Origin: SIG78 sp045587205
GTDB lineage: Bacteria; Verrucomicrobiota; Lentisphaeria; Victivallales; Victivallaceae
NCBI GenBank assembly: GCA_045587205.1
Contig: JAZNBV010000025.1
Location: 3,421-67,420, forward strand
Reading direction: 5' to 3'
Length of the DNA: 64,000 bases
Part shown: in pieces, positions 33,836 to 41,410 of the stretch
How positions within the stretch are numbered: the first letter of the stretch is position 1
Layout: each line of letters begins with the position of its first letter
Position numbers and translations under genes: made by a program
Notes under the pieces: model-generated
Seen by the model: the letters and a program-made list of their open reading frames with translations, nothing else
The model's database searches: none
Told to the model about the DNA's origin: nothing

Positions 33836-34939
33836 ATGAGAATCGACCGGGTTGAAATGTACCGGGTGTGCAATCCAATCAAGCACCCGTACACCACTGC
33901 ATTCGGCACCCAGAATGCATTTAATTCTGTATTGGTCAAACTGGAATCAGAGGGTATTGCCGGGTGGGGCGAATCGAGCCCCTGGGGCGGGCCGTTTTTT
34001 TCGTGCTACAACGATAAAGGCAGTTTTTCGATCGCCAGGGATTTTATCATCCCCAAGATACTGCACCGGGAGTTTGATCACCCCGATGAACTTACTGAAT
34101 TGCTGACTCCGCTGCGCGGCAATGAATTTGCCAAAGCGGCGTTTGATGTGGCATTGTGGGATATCTGGAGCCGTCAGCAGGGTATATCGCTGAAAAAAGC
34201 GATCGGCGGTACGCAGGACAAAGCGGTTATCGGGTACTGTTTCGGGGTGTTGAAAACTTTTGACGAACTTATTGCCGGTATCGACAAAGTTACTTCAATG
34301 GGTTACAAGCGTATCAAACTGAAGTTCTGTCCCGGCTGGGAAGTTGATATGGTTGCGGCGGTGCGCAAGACTTACCCCGATCTGCTTATACATATAGATT
34401 GCAACAGCGCCTATACGCTGGCGGATATGGATATGCTCAAATCGCTGGATAAGTACGATCTGGCAATGATCGAACAGCCGCTGATGCACGATGATATTAT
34501 TGATCACGCCAAGTTGCAGAAATCGATCGGTACGCCAGTTTGTCTGGATGAAAGCATCTGTTCAGTGCAGCACGCACGGCAGGCAATTGAAATAGGGGCG
34601 TGCAAATATATAAACATTAAATACGGCCGTGTGGGCGGCATTTCCACATCACGCAAGATCCACGATCTCTGCGGCGAAAATAACATCGGCTGCTGGTTGG
34701 GCGGTATGGGGGAATCTTCGCTGGGGACAACGGTGGTGGCATCGCTTGCCACGCTGCCGAATGTCAATTATCCTTCGGATATCTCTCCGGCAGAGAAGTT
34801 TTACGAAGAAAATCTCGGTACCCCCGTTTTGCTGACCGATCAGCCCGGAACCTACACGCTGCGGGATAAGCCGGGGCTGGATGTGGTGCCTGATTTCAAT
34901 GTACTCAACAAATACAAGCAGGAGGAGTTTTTTGTATGA
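33836..34939 (+). CDS. Enolase-superfamily enzyme (mandelate racemase/MenC-NAAAR-like)
   Basis: This 367-residue protein has the complete muconate-lactonizing/OSBS-type active site: catalytic KxK at Lys161 and Lys163, metal ligands Asp188, Glu213 and Asp238, and catalytic Lys262. This is the pattern of o-succinylbenzoate synthase and N-acylamino acid racemase. The capping domain (1-130) is typical, with the loop GWGESSPWGGPFF. As no other menaquinone genes are near and an M20 amidohydrolase follows with a 4-base overlap, racemisation of an N-acyl (for example N-succinyl) amino acid or a related substrate is more likely than menaquinone synthesis, but this is inference. A GGAG site precedes the ATG. 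It is first in the operon. Confidence 0.8.
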   Translation: MRIDRVEMYRVCNPIKHPYTTAFGTQNAFNSVLVKLESEGIAGWGESSPWGGPFFSCYNDKGSFSIARDFIIPKILHREFDHPDELTELLTPLRGNEFAKAAFDVALWDIWSRQQGISLKKAIGGTQDKAVIGYCFGVLKTFDELIAGIDKVTSMGYKRIKLKFCPGWEVDMVAAVRKTYPDLLIHIDCNSAYTLADMDMLKSLDKYDLAMIEQPLMHDDIIDHAKLQKSIGTPVCLDESICSVQHARQAIEIGACKYINIKYGRVGGISTSRKIHDLCGENNIGCWLGGMGESSLGTTVVASLATLPNVNYPSDISPAEKFYEENLGTPVLLTDQPGTYTLRDKPGLDVVPDFNVLNKYKQEEFFV

Positions 34940-36237
34940 ACGATCTGCTGAAGCGAGTCGTTGACTCCATAGAAAAACGCAAGGCTGAAATTCTTGACAG
35001 CGCCGATTTTCTGCTGAAAAATCCCGAATGCGGCTATAAGGAATACAAGGCGGCGGATTTTGTTAAAAAAGAGCTGGAAAAATTAGGCTTGCAGGTAAAA
35101 AGCAATCTGGCAATCACCGGAGTGCGAGCCGATACAGACAGCGGCAGACCCGGACCGAAAATCGCCATTATGGGCGAACTTGATGCTCTGCCGGTGCCGT
35201 CGCACCCCTTTGCCGATCCGGTTACCGGGGCGGCGCACGCCTGCGGGCATCACGCACAAGTTGCAATGATGCTTGCCGCAGCTGCGGCGCTGGTGCCGGT
35301 CATTAAAGAACTTTCCGGCTCGCTGGCGTTTATTGCCGTACCGGCTGAAGAGTTTCAGAGTCTGGAATACTGCCGGGAACTGATTGCTGAAAAGAAAATA
35401 TCCTATTGCGGCGGCAAGGCGGAATTTATCAAAATCGGAGTGTTGGACGATATCGATGCAGTATTGCTTATCCACGCCGGAGATGATACTTTTGTCCCCG
35501 AAAGTTACAATGGTTTCTGTATGAAACAGATCATTTTTCACGGTCGTGCCGCCCACGGCGGTTTGCGCCCCTGGGACGGGATCAACGCCGCATCGATGGC
35601 GCGTCAGGCATTGAATATGATCGATGCCCAGCGCGATACATTCAACGATAAAGATTCAGTGCGTATTCACGGAATCATTTCCGACGGCGGCAGTGCCGTA
35701 AATGTGGTACCTGACCGGGCTGAACTTGAATTGCAGATCCGTGCCAAAACTCCAGAAGCCGTCCGCGATGCCTGCAGCAAAGTTGACCGCTGCGTGAAAG
35801 CCGCGGCAATGGCGTTCGGCGGCAGAGTCAATATCAACAATCTGGGCGGCTATATGCCGTACCGCAGCTGTGCTGAACTGAATCAGATCCACGCGGAAAG
35901 CCTTGCCGAACTTGACGGCGGTGTGCTGGGTAATTGCGGACACCGCGGTTCATCTACTGATATGGGCGATGTAAGTATGCTTATACCGGCACTGCACGCC
36001 TATTCGGGTGGTTTTTCCGGTTCGCCGCACGCTAAAAACTTTGTTGTTGTTGATCCGGAAAAAGCCTATATACAGGGTGCCAAACTGCTGGCAATGGATG
36101 CCGTTAAACTTCTGGAAAACAATGCGGCTCTTGGCAATATGATAGCCAGTATCAAACCTTTTATGACCAAAGAAGAGTATATCAACTATAAAGAATTGTT
36201 TTGTTCAACAGAGGAGTTCAATTATGATCAGGCGTGA
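34936..36237 (+). CDS. M20-family metallo-amidohydrolase
   Basis: This 433-residue protein is an M20 peptidase/aminoacylase-like hydrolase. Metal-site motifs are HACGHH (His101, Cys103, His105, His106), with Cys in the position found in the M20D amidohydrolase group, PAEEF with Glu138/Glu139 and a later His in GRAAHGG. The dimerisation domain lies at about residues 195-310. M20D enzymes remove acyl or p-aminobenzoyl groups from amino acids and peptides. Next to an N-acylamino acid racemase-like enzyme, deacylation of the racemised product is a natural guess. It overlaps both neighbours (4 and 14 bases). Confidence 0.85.
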   Translation: MNDLLKRVVDSIEKRKAEILDSADFLLKNPECGYKEYKAADFVKKELEKLGLQVKSNLAITGVRADTDSGRPGPKIAIMGELDALPVPSHPFADPVTGAAHACGHHAQVAMMLAAAAALVPVIKELSGSLAFIAVPAEEFQSLEYCRELIAEKKISYCGGKAEFIKIGVLDDIDAVLLIHAGDDTFVPESYNGFCMKQIIFHGRAAHGGLRPWDGINAASMARQALNMIDAQRDTFNDKDSVRIHGIISDGGSAVNVVPDRAELELQIRAKTPEAVRDACSKVDRCVKAAAMAFGGRVNINNLGGYMPYRSCAELNQIHAESLAELDGGVLGNCGHRGSSTDMGDVSMLIPALHAYSGGFSGSPHAKNFVVVDPEKAYIQGAKLLAMDAVKLLENNAALGNMIASIKPFMTKEEYINYKELFCSTEEFNYDQA

Positions 36238-37126
36238 AACGATCCTTGAAGCAATGTACAAAGCCATCACTCTGGGGGCAACCCGGATGCCGCCGGATAT
36301 CCGGCAGGCTCTGGAACGGGCACTTGCCGAAGAAAGCGATCCGATGGCAAAGAAACATCTGGAAATAAGTCTGCAGAATGCCGATATGTCCGAAAAAGGC
36401 AACGGGCTGGTCTGCGCGGATACCGGATTCCCTATGTATTTTATCCACGTTGGCAGCAATACTGCCATCGAAGGCGGATTCAATACGGTTTATGAATGTG
36501 CCCGTGAAGCTACTGCGCGTGCCACTGCCGAGTGCTATCTGCGTCCGACGATGGTGCACCCGCTGACCCGCAAAAATCCCGGTGACAATATCGGTCCCGG
36601 AATGCCCAAAGTGGAAATAATCTTTGACCGCGAAGATGATGATATGGAAATAATTGCCGCACCCAAAGGCGGCGGTTCGGAAATTTTCGGTACTTTCTAT
36701 CGGATGCTTTTCCCGGCGGACGGCGAAGCAGGAATCAAAAAATTTGTTATCGAATGTATCAAAGATGCCTGTTATGCCGGTAAGGTCTGCCCCCCGGCGA
36801 TCATCGGTGTAGGTATCGGCGGTACAGCGGATTTGTGTATGGCACTGGCCAAAAAAGCGGCATTGCTCCGCCCGATCGGGCAGCATCACAGCGATCCGGA
36901 AGTGGCGCGGCTGGAAAAAGAACTTTATGATGCGGCGCGCAAACTGGGTATCGGCCCGATGGGTTCGCGCGGCATCAATGCGGTGCTGGCAATCAATCTG
37001 GATGTGGCAGTAACGCACACCGCTGCCCTGCCGGTGGCGGTCAATGCCCAATGCCTGGTCGGCCGCCGCTGGGTGGCAAAAATCGACAACAGCAACAACA
37101 TCAGTTACACTGGAGAGATAAAATGA
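36224..37126 (+). CDS. Class I fumarase / L(+)-tartrate dehydratase alpha subunit
   Basis: This 300-residue protein is the Fe-S alpha part of a two-subunit class I hydro-lyase. Three cysteines in conserved settings, Cys64 (VCADTGFP), Cys189 (CPPAIIGVGIGG) and Cys277 (NAQCLVGR), would bind the [4Fe-4S] cluster. The group includes fumarase and TtdA of tartrate dehydratase, both acting on 2-hydroxy dicarboxylates; sequence alone does not separate them. It lies inside the LysR-controlled operon, so a substrate tied to that pathway, not the TCA cycle, may be used. It overlaps the beta-subunit gene by four bases (ATGA). Confidence 0.88.
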   Translation: MIRRETILEAMYKAITLGATRMPPDIRQALERALAEESDPMAKKHLEISLQNADMSEKGNGLVCADTGFPMYFIHVGSNTAIEGGFNTVYECAREATARATAECYLRPTMVHPLTRKNPGDNIGPGMPKVEIIFDREDDDMEIIAAPKGGGSEIFGTFYRMLFPADGEAGIKKFVIECIKDACYAGKVCPPAIIGVGIGGTADLCMALAKKAALLRPIGQHHSDPEVARLEKELYDAARKLGIGPMGSRGINAVLAINLDVAVTHTAALPVAVNAQCLVGRRWVAKIDNSNNISYTGEIK

Positions 37127-37746
37127 GAGATATCAAATTGCCGATGAGTTCTGCCGATGCCGCCAGTTTGCAGCTGGGCGAAATGGTCACAGTCAGCGGA
37201 TTGCTTTTTACCGGACGCAGCCGTTTCCATATCCGGGCGATCGAAGATGATATTTATCCGCCGATCGATTACGAAAAAATCAACTGCTTTTTCCACGTCG
37301 GCCCGGTGATGCGTCAGGAAGGTGATGAATGGCAGGTCGTAAGCTGTGAACCTACCAGCTCCATACGTTTTGAGCGTTATGGTGCCGATGTGGTACGCAA
37401 GTTCAAACTGCGCACACTTATCGGCAAGACCACAATGGGTCCTGCCACGGCAAAAGCTCTTGCCGAGGTTGGTGGAGTGTATCTCTCCAAGATTGGTTTG
37501 AGTGGCAACGCGTTGCGCGGTCAGGTCAAGAAGGTGCATAATGTCTATTTTCTGGATGAACTCGGTAAAACCGAATGTACCTGGATATACGAAGTGGAAA
37601 AATTCGGTCCCTTCTTTGTGGCAATGGATTCCACGGGGCGCAATTACTTTGAAGAACTTTCCGATGAAGCCAACGCCAGAATGCCGGAAATCGAAAAAGA
37701 GCTGAACATTCCTGCCGATTACGCTTATACCGAGGTGAACGGATGA
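37123..37746 (+). CDS. Class I fumarase / tartrate dehydratase beta subunit
   Basis: The start ATG 37123 overlaps the alpha stop; the longer frame from 37051 runs inside the alpha gene. The 207-residue product is the C-terminal swivel-domain subunit, with MRDIKLPMSSADAASL, GEMVTVSGLLFTGR, CEPTSSIRFERYG, and GKTTMGPATAKAL followed by WIYEVEKFGPFFVAMDSTGRN. The full two-subunit dehydratase is therefore present. It overlaps the next gene by four bases. Confidence 0.88.
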   Translation: MRDIKLPMSSADAASLQLGEMVTVSGLLFTGRSRFHIRAIEDDIYPPIDYEKINCFFHVGPVMRQEGDEWQVVSCEPTSSIRFERYGADVVRKFKLRTLIGKTTMGPATAKALAEVGGVYLSKIGLSGNALRGQVKKVHNVYFLDELGKTECTWIYEVEKFGPFFVAMDSTGRNYFEELSDEANARMPEIEKELNIPADYAYTEVNG

Positions 37747-39092
37747 AAAACTCATTGCGCTATCTCTCGCTCTGCGGTCTGCTGGGTTACGGTTATTCTG
37801 CAGAGAGTCTGAAAAATGCGCTTTCCGGAGAGCTGGACTTTGTCGGTGTGGATGCCGGTTCAACTGATCCGGGGGCGTACTATCTAGGCAGCGGCAAAGG
37901 TTTTGTCAAACGCTTGCAGGTCAAGCGCGATCTTTCGCTGATATTGCCGGTTATCAAGGAACGCAAGATACCGCTTATCATCGGCAGTGCCGGCGGTTCC
38001 GGAGCCAGACCGCACGTGGAAAGTGTGCTGGAAATAATTGCTGAAATCGCTTCTGAATTGAATACCTCATTCGATACTGCTGTGATTTATTCGGATCTGG
38101 ATAACGATTTTCTTAAGCGTGCCGCGCAGGGACATCTGACCGGTTGCGGCGGCGCGCCGGACTTTGATCCGGCGCTGGCGGATAAACTCTGCAATCCGGT
38201 GGCACAGTTCGGTACGGATCCCATTATTGAAGCGCTGAAGGGCAATCCCGAAATCATTGTTGCCGGCCGCTGCTGCGATACAGCAGTCTTTGCAGCGTAC
38301 CCGATCTGGAAGGGATTTCCCGCCGGTCTGGCGCTGCACGCGGCAAAGATCGCCGAATGCGGTGCTTTGTGTGCACGCCCGGTGGGGGCAAACGATTCGC
38401 TGGCTGTGGAGATGTATCAGGATCACTTTACAGTAGAGCCGCCCAACCCGGAACGCAGCTGTACGCCCGAAAGCGTGGCGGCACATTCGCTTTATGAACA
38501 GCCCGACCCCAACTGCTTCTATGAGCCGGAAGGCAAGATCGATTTGAGCAACTGCACTTTTGAAGCCCTTTCAGCACGCAAGGTGAAAGTTTCCGGCAGT
38601 GCATTGGTTCCGGCGGAAAAACATACCACCAAACTGGAAGGTGCTTTGCTCAACGGTTTCCGCAGTATAACCATTGCCGGTCTGCGCGATCCTTCGGCTG
38701 TAAAACATCTCGATGAAATTGAAGAGAAGGTACGCGCATCGGTTGCTGCTTCTGCCAATTTTATTCAGGAAAAAGATTACACATTGCGGTTTCTGCGCTA
38801 CGGATTGGATGCCGTTACCGGCAGTAATGAGCCTGCCGGAACTCTGCCGCGCGAAGTTGGATTGGTCATTGAGGCAATAGCACCTTCGCAGGAACTTGCC
38901 GATGCATTGATCGGTCTGGCGCGTTCCAAGGCATTGCATCAGGGATTTCCGGACCGCAAGGCTACAGCGGGCAATCTGGCATTTCCTTTTTCACCGTCGG
39001 ATTTTTCCGGCGGGGCGGTCTATGAATTTGCATTGTACCACCTGACGGATCTGGAACTGGAATTCAAAGTTGAAAGGCTTGTAATAAAATGA
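37743..39092 (+). CDS. AtuA-like (DUF1446) protein
   Basis: This 449-residue protein resembles the acyclic-terpene-utilisation AtuA family (DUF1446): the LCGLLGYGYSAESL-like start, VDAGSTDPGAYYLG, IIGSAGGSGARPHVE, and HLTGCGGAPDFDPALAD followed by GRCCDTAVFAAYP. AtuA was named from a Pseudomonas citronellol/geranyl pathway but its chemistry is unproven. The DUF1446-DUF4387 pair, here directly adjacent with a 4-base overlap, is a common arrangement in catabolic operons. It probably acts on the dehydrated or acyl product of the upstream enzymes; this is inference. Confidence 0.78.
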   Translation: MKNSLRYLSLCGLLGYGYSAESLKNALSGELDFVGVDAGSTDPGAYYLGSGKGFVKRLQVKRDLSLILPVIKERKIPLIIGSAGGSGARPHVESVLEIIAEIASELNTSFDTAVIYSDLDNDFLKRAAQGHLTGCGGAPDFDPALADKLCNPVAQFGTDPIIEALKGNPEIIVAGRCCDTAVFAAYPIWKGFPAGLALHAAKIAECGALCARPVGANDSLAVEMYQDHFTVEPPNPERSCTPESVAAHSLYEQPDPNCFYEPEGKIDLSNCTFEALSARKVKVSGSALVPAEKHTTKLEGALLNGFRSITIAGLRDPSAVKHLDEIEEKVRASVAASANFIQEKDYTLRFLRYGLDAVTGSNEPAGTLPREVGLVIEAIAPSQELADALIGLARSKALHQGFPDRKATAGNLAFPFSPSDFSGGAVYEFALYHLTDLELEFKVERLVIK

Positions 39093-39391
39093 AATTGTAC
39101 GATATGGCAAATGTTTGCCGCAGCAAAAATGCGGGGCCTTTTCAAATTACGATAGATTTGATGTTTGATTCGCTTGAAAAGTATCAGCAGGTACTCAATT
39201 CGCCCAACTTTACGGTTGCAGAGATCAGCAAACTCTACAATGCCGATCCCGGCAAAGCAGCGATCAAGACCTTTGAACGTATCCTGACGATCAAGGTGGT
39301 GCTGCCGCGCAGCGCCTCTTCGGGTTCGCCGTCGGATTGCGATGTTTACGGCAGTCAACAGCATTTTCCGCTTGGCAATATGGAAATATAA
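39089..39391 (+). CDS. DUF4387 protein, AtuA partner
   Basis: This 100-residue protein matches DUF4387: LYDMANVCRSKNAGPFQITID, VLNSPNFTVAEISKLYN and a C-terminal KVVLPRSASSGSPSDCDVYG. DUF4387 proteins are encoded beside, or fused to, AtuA-like proteins, suggesting a two-component enzyme. It is the last gene of the LysR-divergent operon, closed by the terminator at 39445-39493. Function unknown. Confidence 0.75.
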   Translation: MKLYDMANVCRSKNAGPFQITIDLMFDSLEKYQQVLNSPNFTVAEISKLYNADPGKAAIKTFERILTIKVVLPRSASSGSPSDCDVYGSQQHFPLGNMEI

Positions 39392-39444
39392 GCCGTTTTA
39401 TGCAGCAGAATTGCTGTTCAGACGGAATATAAATTTGCAAAAAA

Positions 39445-39493
39445 CACTCTTTGATGGTATATTTCAATATATTCTGTCAGAGAGTGCTTTTTT
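39445..39493 (+). terminator. Terminator of the catabolic operon
   Basis: CACTCT at 39445-39450 pairs with AGAGTG at 39481-39486, an inner ATATT/AATAT helps, and six T follow at 39488-39493. Confidence 0.6.
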
Positions 39494-39577
39494 GCATAAA
39501 ATTACGGTTTCCGGCGGCTGGAGGCTGTGTTCAAACCGGGCAGCTCCCACGCCGTAGAGGCAAAAAAGGAAAAGGTT

Positions 39578-40666
39578 ATGAAAGATTTTAATGTAGAAGA
39601 ACTTGATCAATATATGCAGCGCCGCAAGATCGATCCGGAAAATCTCTGCTGGTACGATCCGGCAGAAGGTGATTTTGAGATCAACGGACTCTACTGGTTT
39701 GCCCAGGATAAGCGATATCACCGATTCCCTCAAGGTGTGGACTACTCGTTCAAGCCGGCACTGGAATCGCTTGCAGCGTGCAATGCCGGGGCGCAGATAC
39801 GGTTCCGCAGCAACAGCCGCCGGATAGTTGTTTCCGCCAAAGTCGCTTCGGGCGCGGTTTCTCCTACTATGGCAGAGTGCGGCAGAAGCGGGTTTGATCT
39901 ATATGTGGGCGAACCGGGCAGTGAACTCTTCTGGAACTGTGCACTCCCGTTCCCCGGTCAAAAAGAATATGCTGATGAAATATTCAATGTCAAAGAGCAG
40001 AAAATGCGGGAATTCCGCTTGAATTTTCCGCTTTACAACAGCGTTCAGGCACTTTCGATAGCCTTGGAAGATGGTTCGGAAATTCTGCCGCCGACTCCGC
40101 TTAAAATCAAAAAGCCCATTGTTATTTACGGCACCAGCATTACGCAGGGTGGATGCGCTTCGCGCCCCGGTACTGCGTTTACCAACCGTTTGAGCCGCAC
40201 TTTTCAGGCGGAATTTCTTAATTTCGGCTTTTCCGGCAACGGGCAGAACGATTTGCCGGTGGCTGAACTGCTGGCAGCGATCAAAGATCCGGCAATGTTC
40301 ATTATTGACAGCGAGGCCAACAGCGTTTCCGGCAAACTTATCAATGAGCGCGTGCCGGAGTTTCTCAATATTCTGCGTAAAAAGCACCCGTCTGTGCCGA
40401 TCTTGATCGTTACCAAAATTACTTACGGTCCGCGTTACGCACTGGAAATACCGGTTTTGAAAGAGTATTTTTACAATATATACCAGGCACGACGCGCCGC
40501 CGGAGATGAACATATCTACTTTGTGGACGGCAGTGACTTTTATTCACCGGAAGATTATTCCGAAAACAGTGTGGACGGCGCGCATCCCACCGATCAGGGT
40601 TTTGCAGTGATCGCAAAAAAACTGGAACCGGTTTTGCGCGATCTGATAAAAAAATACAATTTATAA
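39578..40666 (+). CDS. SGNH/GDSL hydrolase with N-terminal beta-sandwich domain
   Basis: The start is ATG 39578 with AAAGGA just upstream; the longer frame from 39527 begins in the terminator region. The 362-residue protein has an N-terminal carbohydrate-binding-like jelly roll (about 1-175) and an SGNH esterase domain opening with IVIYGTSITQGG (Ser187 nucleophile), FSGNGQ (block III) and DGAHPTDQG with the catalytic Asp/His. Two-domain SGNH proteins of this design deacetylate or otherwise de-esterify polysaccharides. No signal peptide is seen, so the place of action is unclear. The nifX-like gene follows 14 bases later. Confidence 0.85.
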   Translation: MKDFNVEELDQYMQRRKIDPENLCWYDPAEGDFEINGLYWFAQDKRYHRFPQGVDYSFKPALESLAACNAGAQIRFRSNSRRIVVSAKVASGAVSPTMAECGRSGFDLYVGEPGSELFWNCALPFPGQKEYADEIFNVKEQKMREFRLNFPLYNSVQALSIALEDGSEILPPTPLKIKKPIVIYGTSITQGGCASRPGTAFTNRLSRTFQAEFLNFGFSGNGQNDLPVAELLAAIKDPAMFIIDSEANSVSGKLINERVPEFLNILRKKHPSVPILIVTKITYGPRYALEIPVLKEYFYNIYQARRAAGDEHIYFVDGSDFYSPEDYSENSVDGAHPTDQGFAVIAKKLEPVLRDLIKKYNL

Positions 40667-40680
40667 AATAAGGAGATACT

Positions 40681-41082
40681 ATGAAAATAGCTGTTACTTG
40701 CGAAAATAATGAAGTTTTCCAGCACTTTGGACATACCCCCGGCTTTGCGATTTTTGAAGCCGCAGATAAAACCATTACCGGCGAAAAGTACCTTGAAAGC
40801 GGCGAATCCGGTCACGGCGCGCTTGCAGGTCTGCTGGCGGCAGAAAATGTTGATGTACTTATCTGCGGCGGTATCGGCGGCGGCGCCATCAGTGCTCTGG
40901 AGCAGGCCGGAATCAAAGTAGTTGGCGGAGCTGCGGGCAATGTAAGAAAGGTTGCCGAAGCATTTTTGAACAAAACTCTGCTGGTACGCCCAAACTTCCA
41001 CTGCAATCATCATCACGGCGAAGATGACAGCCACAAGTGCGGCGATCACGGCTGCGGCAGCAGTCACAAGTGTTCGCACTGA
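40681..41082 (+). CDS. NifX/NafY-like protein (dinitrogenase Fe-Mo cofactor biosynthesis domain) with His/Cys tail
   Basis: This 133-residue protein has the small ribonuclease-H-like domain of the Nif accessory family (NifX, NafY, C-terminal NifB): MKIAVTCENNEVFQHFGHTPGF, the strand VDVLICGGIGGGA, and a closing KVAEAFLNKTL. Outside nitrogen fixation such proteins bind Fe-S or metal cofactors in many anaerobes. The last 27 residues are very rich in His, Cys, Asp and Gly, a probable metal-binding tail. A GGAG is near the start. The gene stands next to an SGNH hydrolase and before the inverted-repeat spacer. Confidence 0.85.
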   Translation: MKIAVTCENNEVFQHFGHTPGFAIFEAADKTITGEKYLESGESGHGALAGLLAAENVDVLICGGIGGGAISALEQAGIKVVGGAAGNVRKVAEAFLNKTLLVRPNFHCNHHHGEDDSHKCGDHGCGSSHKCSH

Positions 41083-41410
41083 TAAATCAGCATAATCAGA
41101 TAACGCAGAGGGTGTTGTAAAACTGTTTTATGGGGAAAAAACCTTTTTGAAAAAAGGTTCTTTTCCCCACACCCCATTTTCCAAAAACTTTTGCCGGGAT
41201 TGCTTTTATTGTTTTAATAAAAGCAATCCCAACTTGTTTATTATAAGTAAATTGCAATATTTTTTCTGTGAAAACTCAAACTGTTGCAAGAAGAAACTGA
41301 AACATTCTGCTTCAGTTTGATAATATAAAAAAATGAAGTTGTTACAAACTTTTTTGAAGATTTGCAACAACCCCATTATTTTTTAACCGTAACGGTTTTC
41401 CGGACGGCTC
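41083..41410. repeat. Spacer packed with inverted repeats
   Basis: No gene is seen in these 328 bases. Four inverted repeats fill it: 41132-41168 (GGGGAAAA...TTTTCCCC with inner AACCTTTTT/AAAAAGGTT), 41196-41231 (GGGATTGCTTTT/AAAAGCAATCCC, 12 base pairs), an AAACTGAA/TTCAGTTT pair near 41295-41325, and GTTGTT-A-CAAA/TTTG-C-AACAAC near 41339-41372. Part of it resembles the last bases of the window. Confidence 0.6.

Noticed and set aside
33836..34939. Menaquinone synthesis gene menC
   Set aside because: The active-site pattern allows it, but no other men genes are near and the operon partners are amidohydrolase and dehydratase genes.
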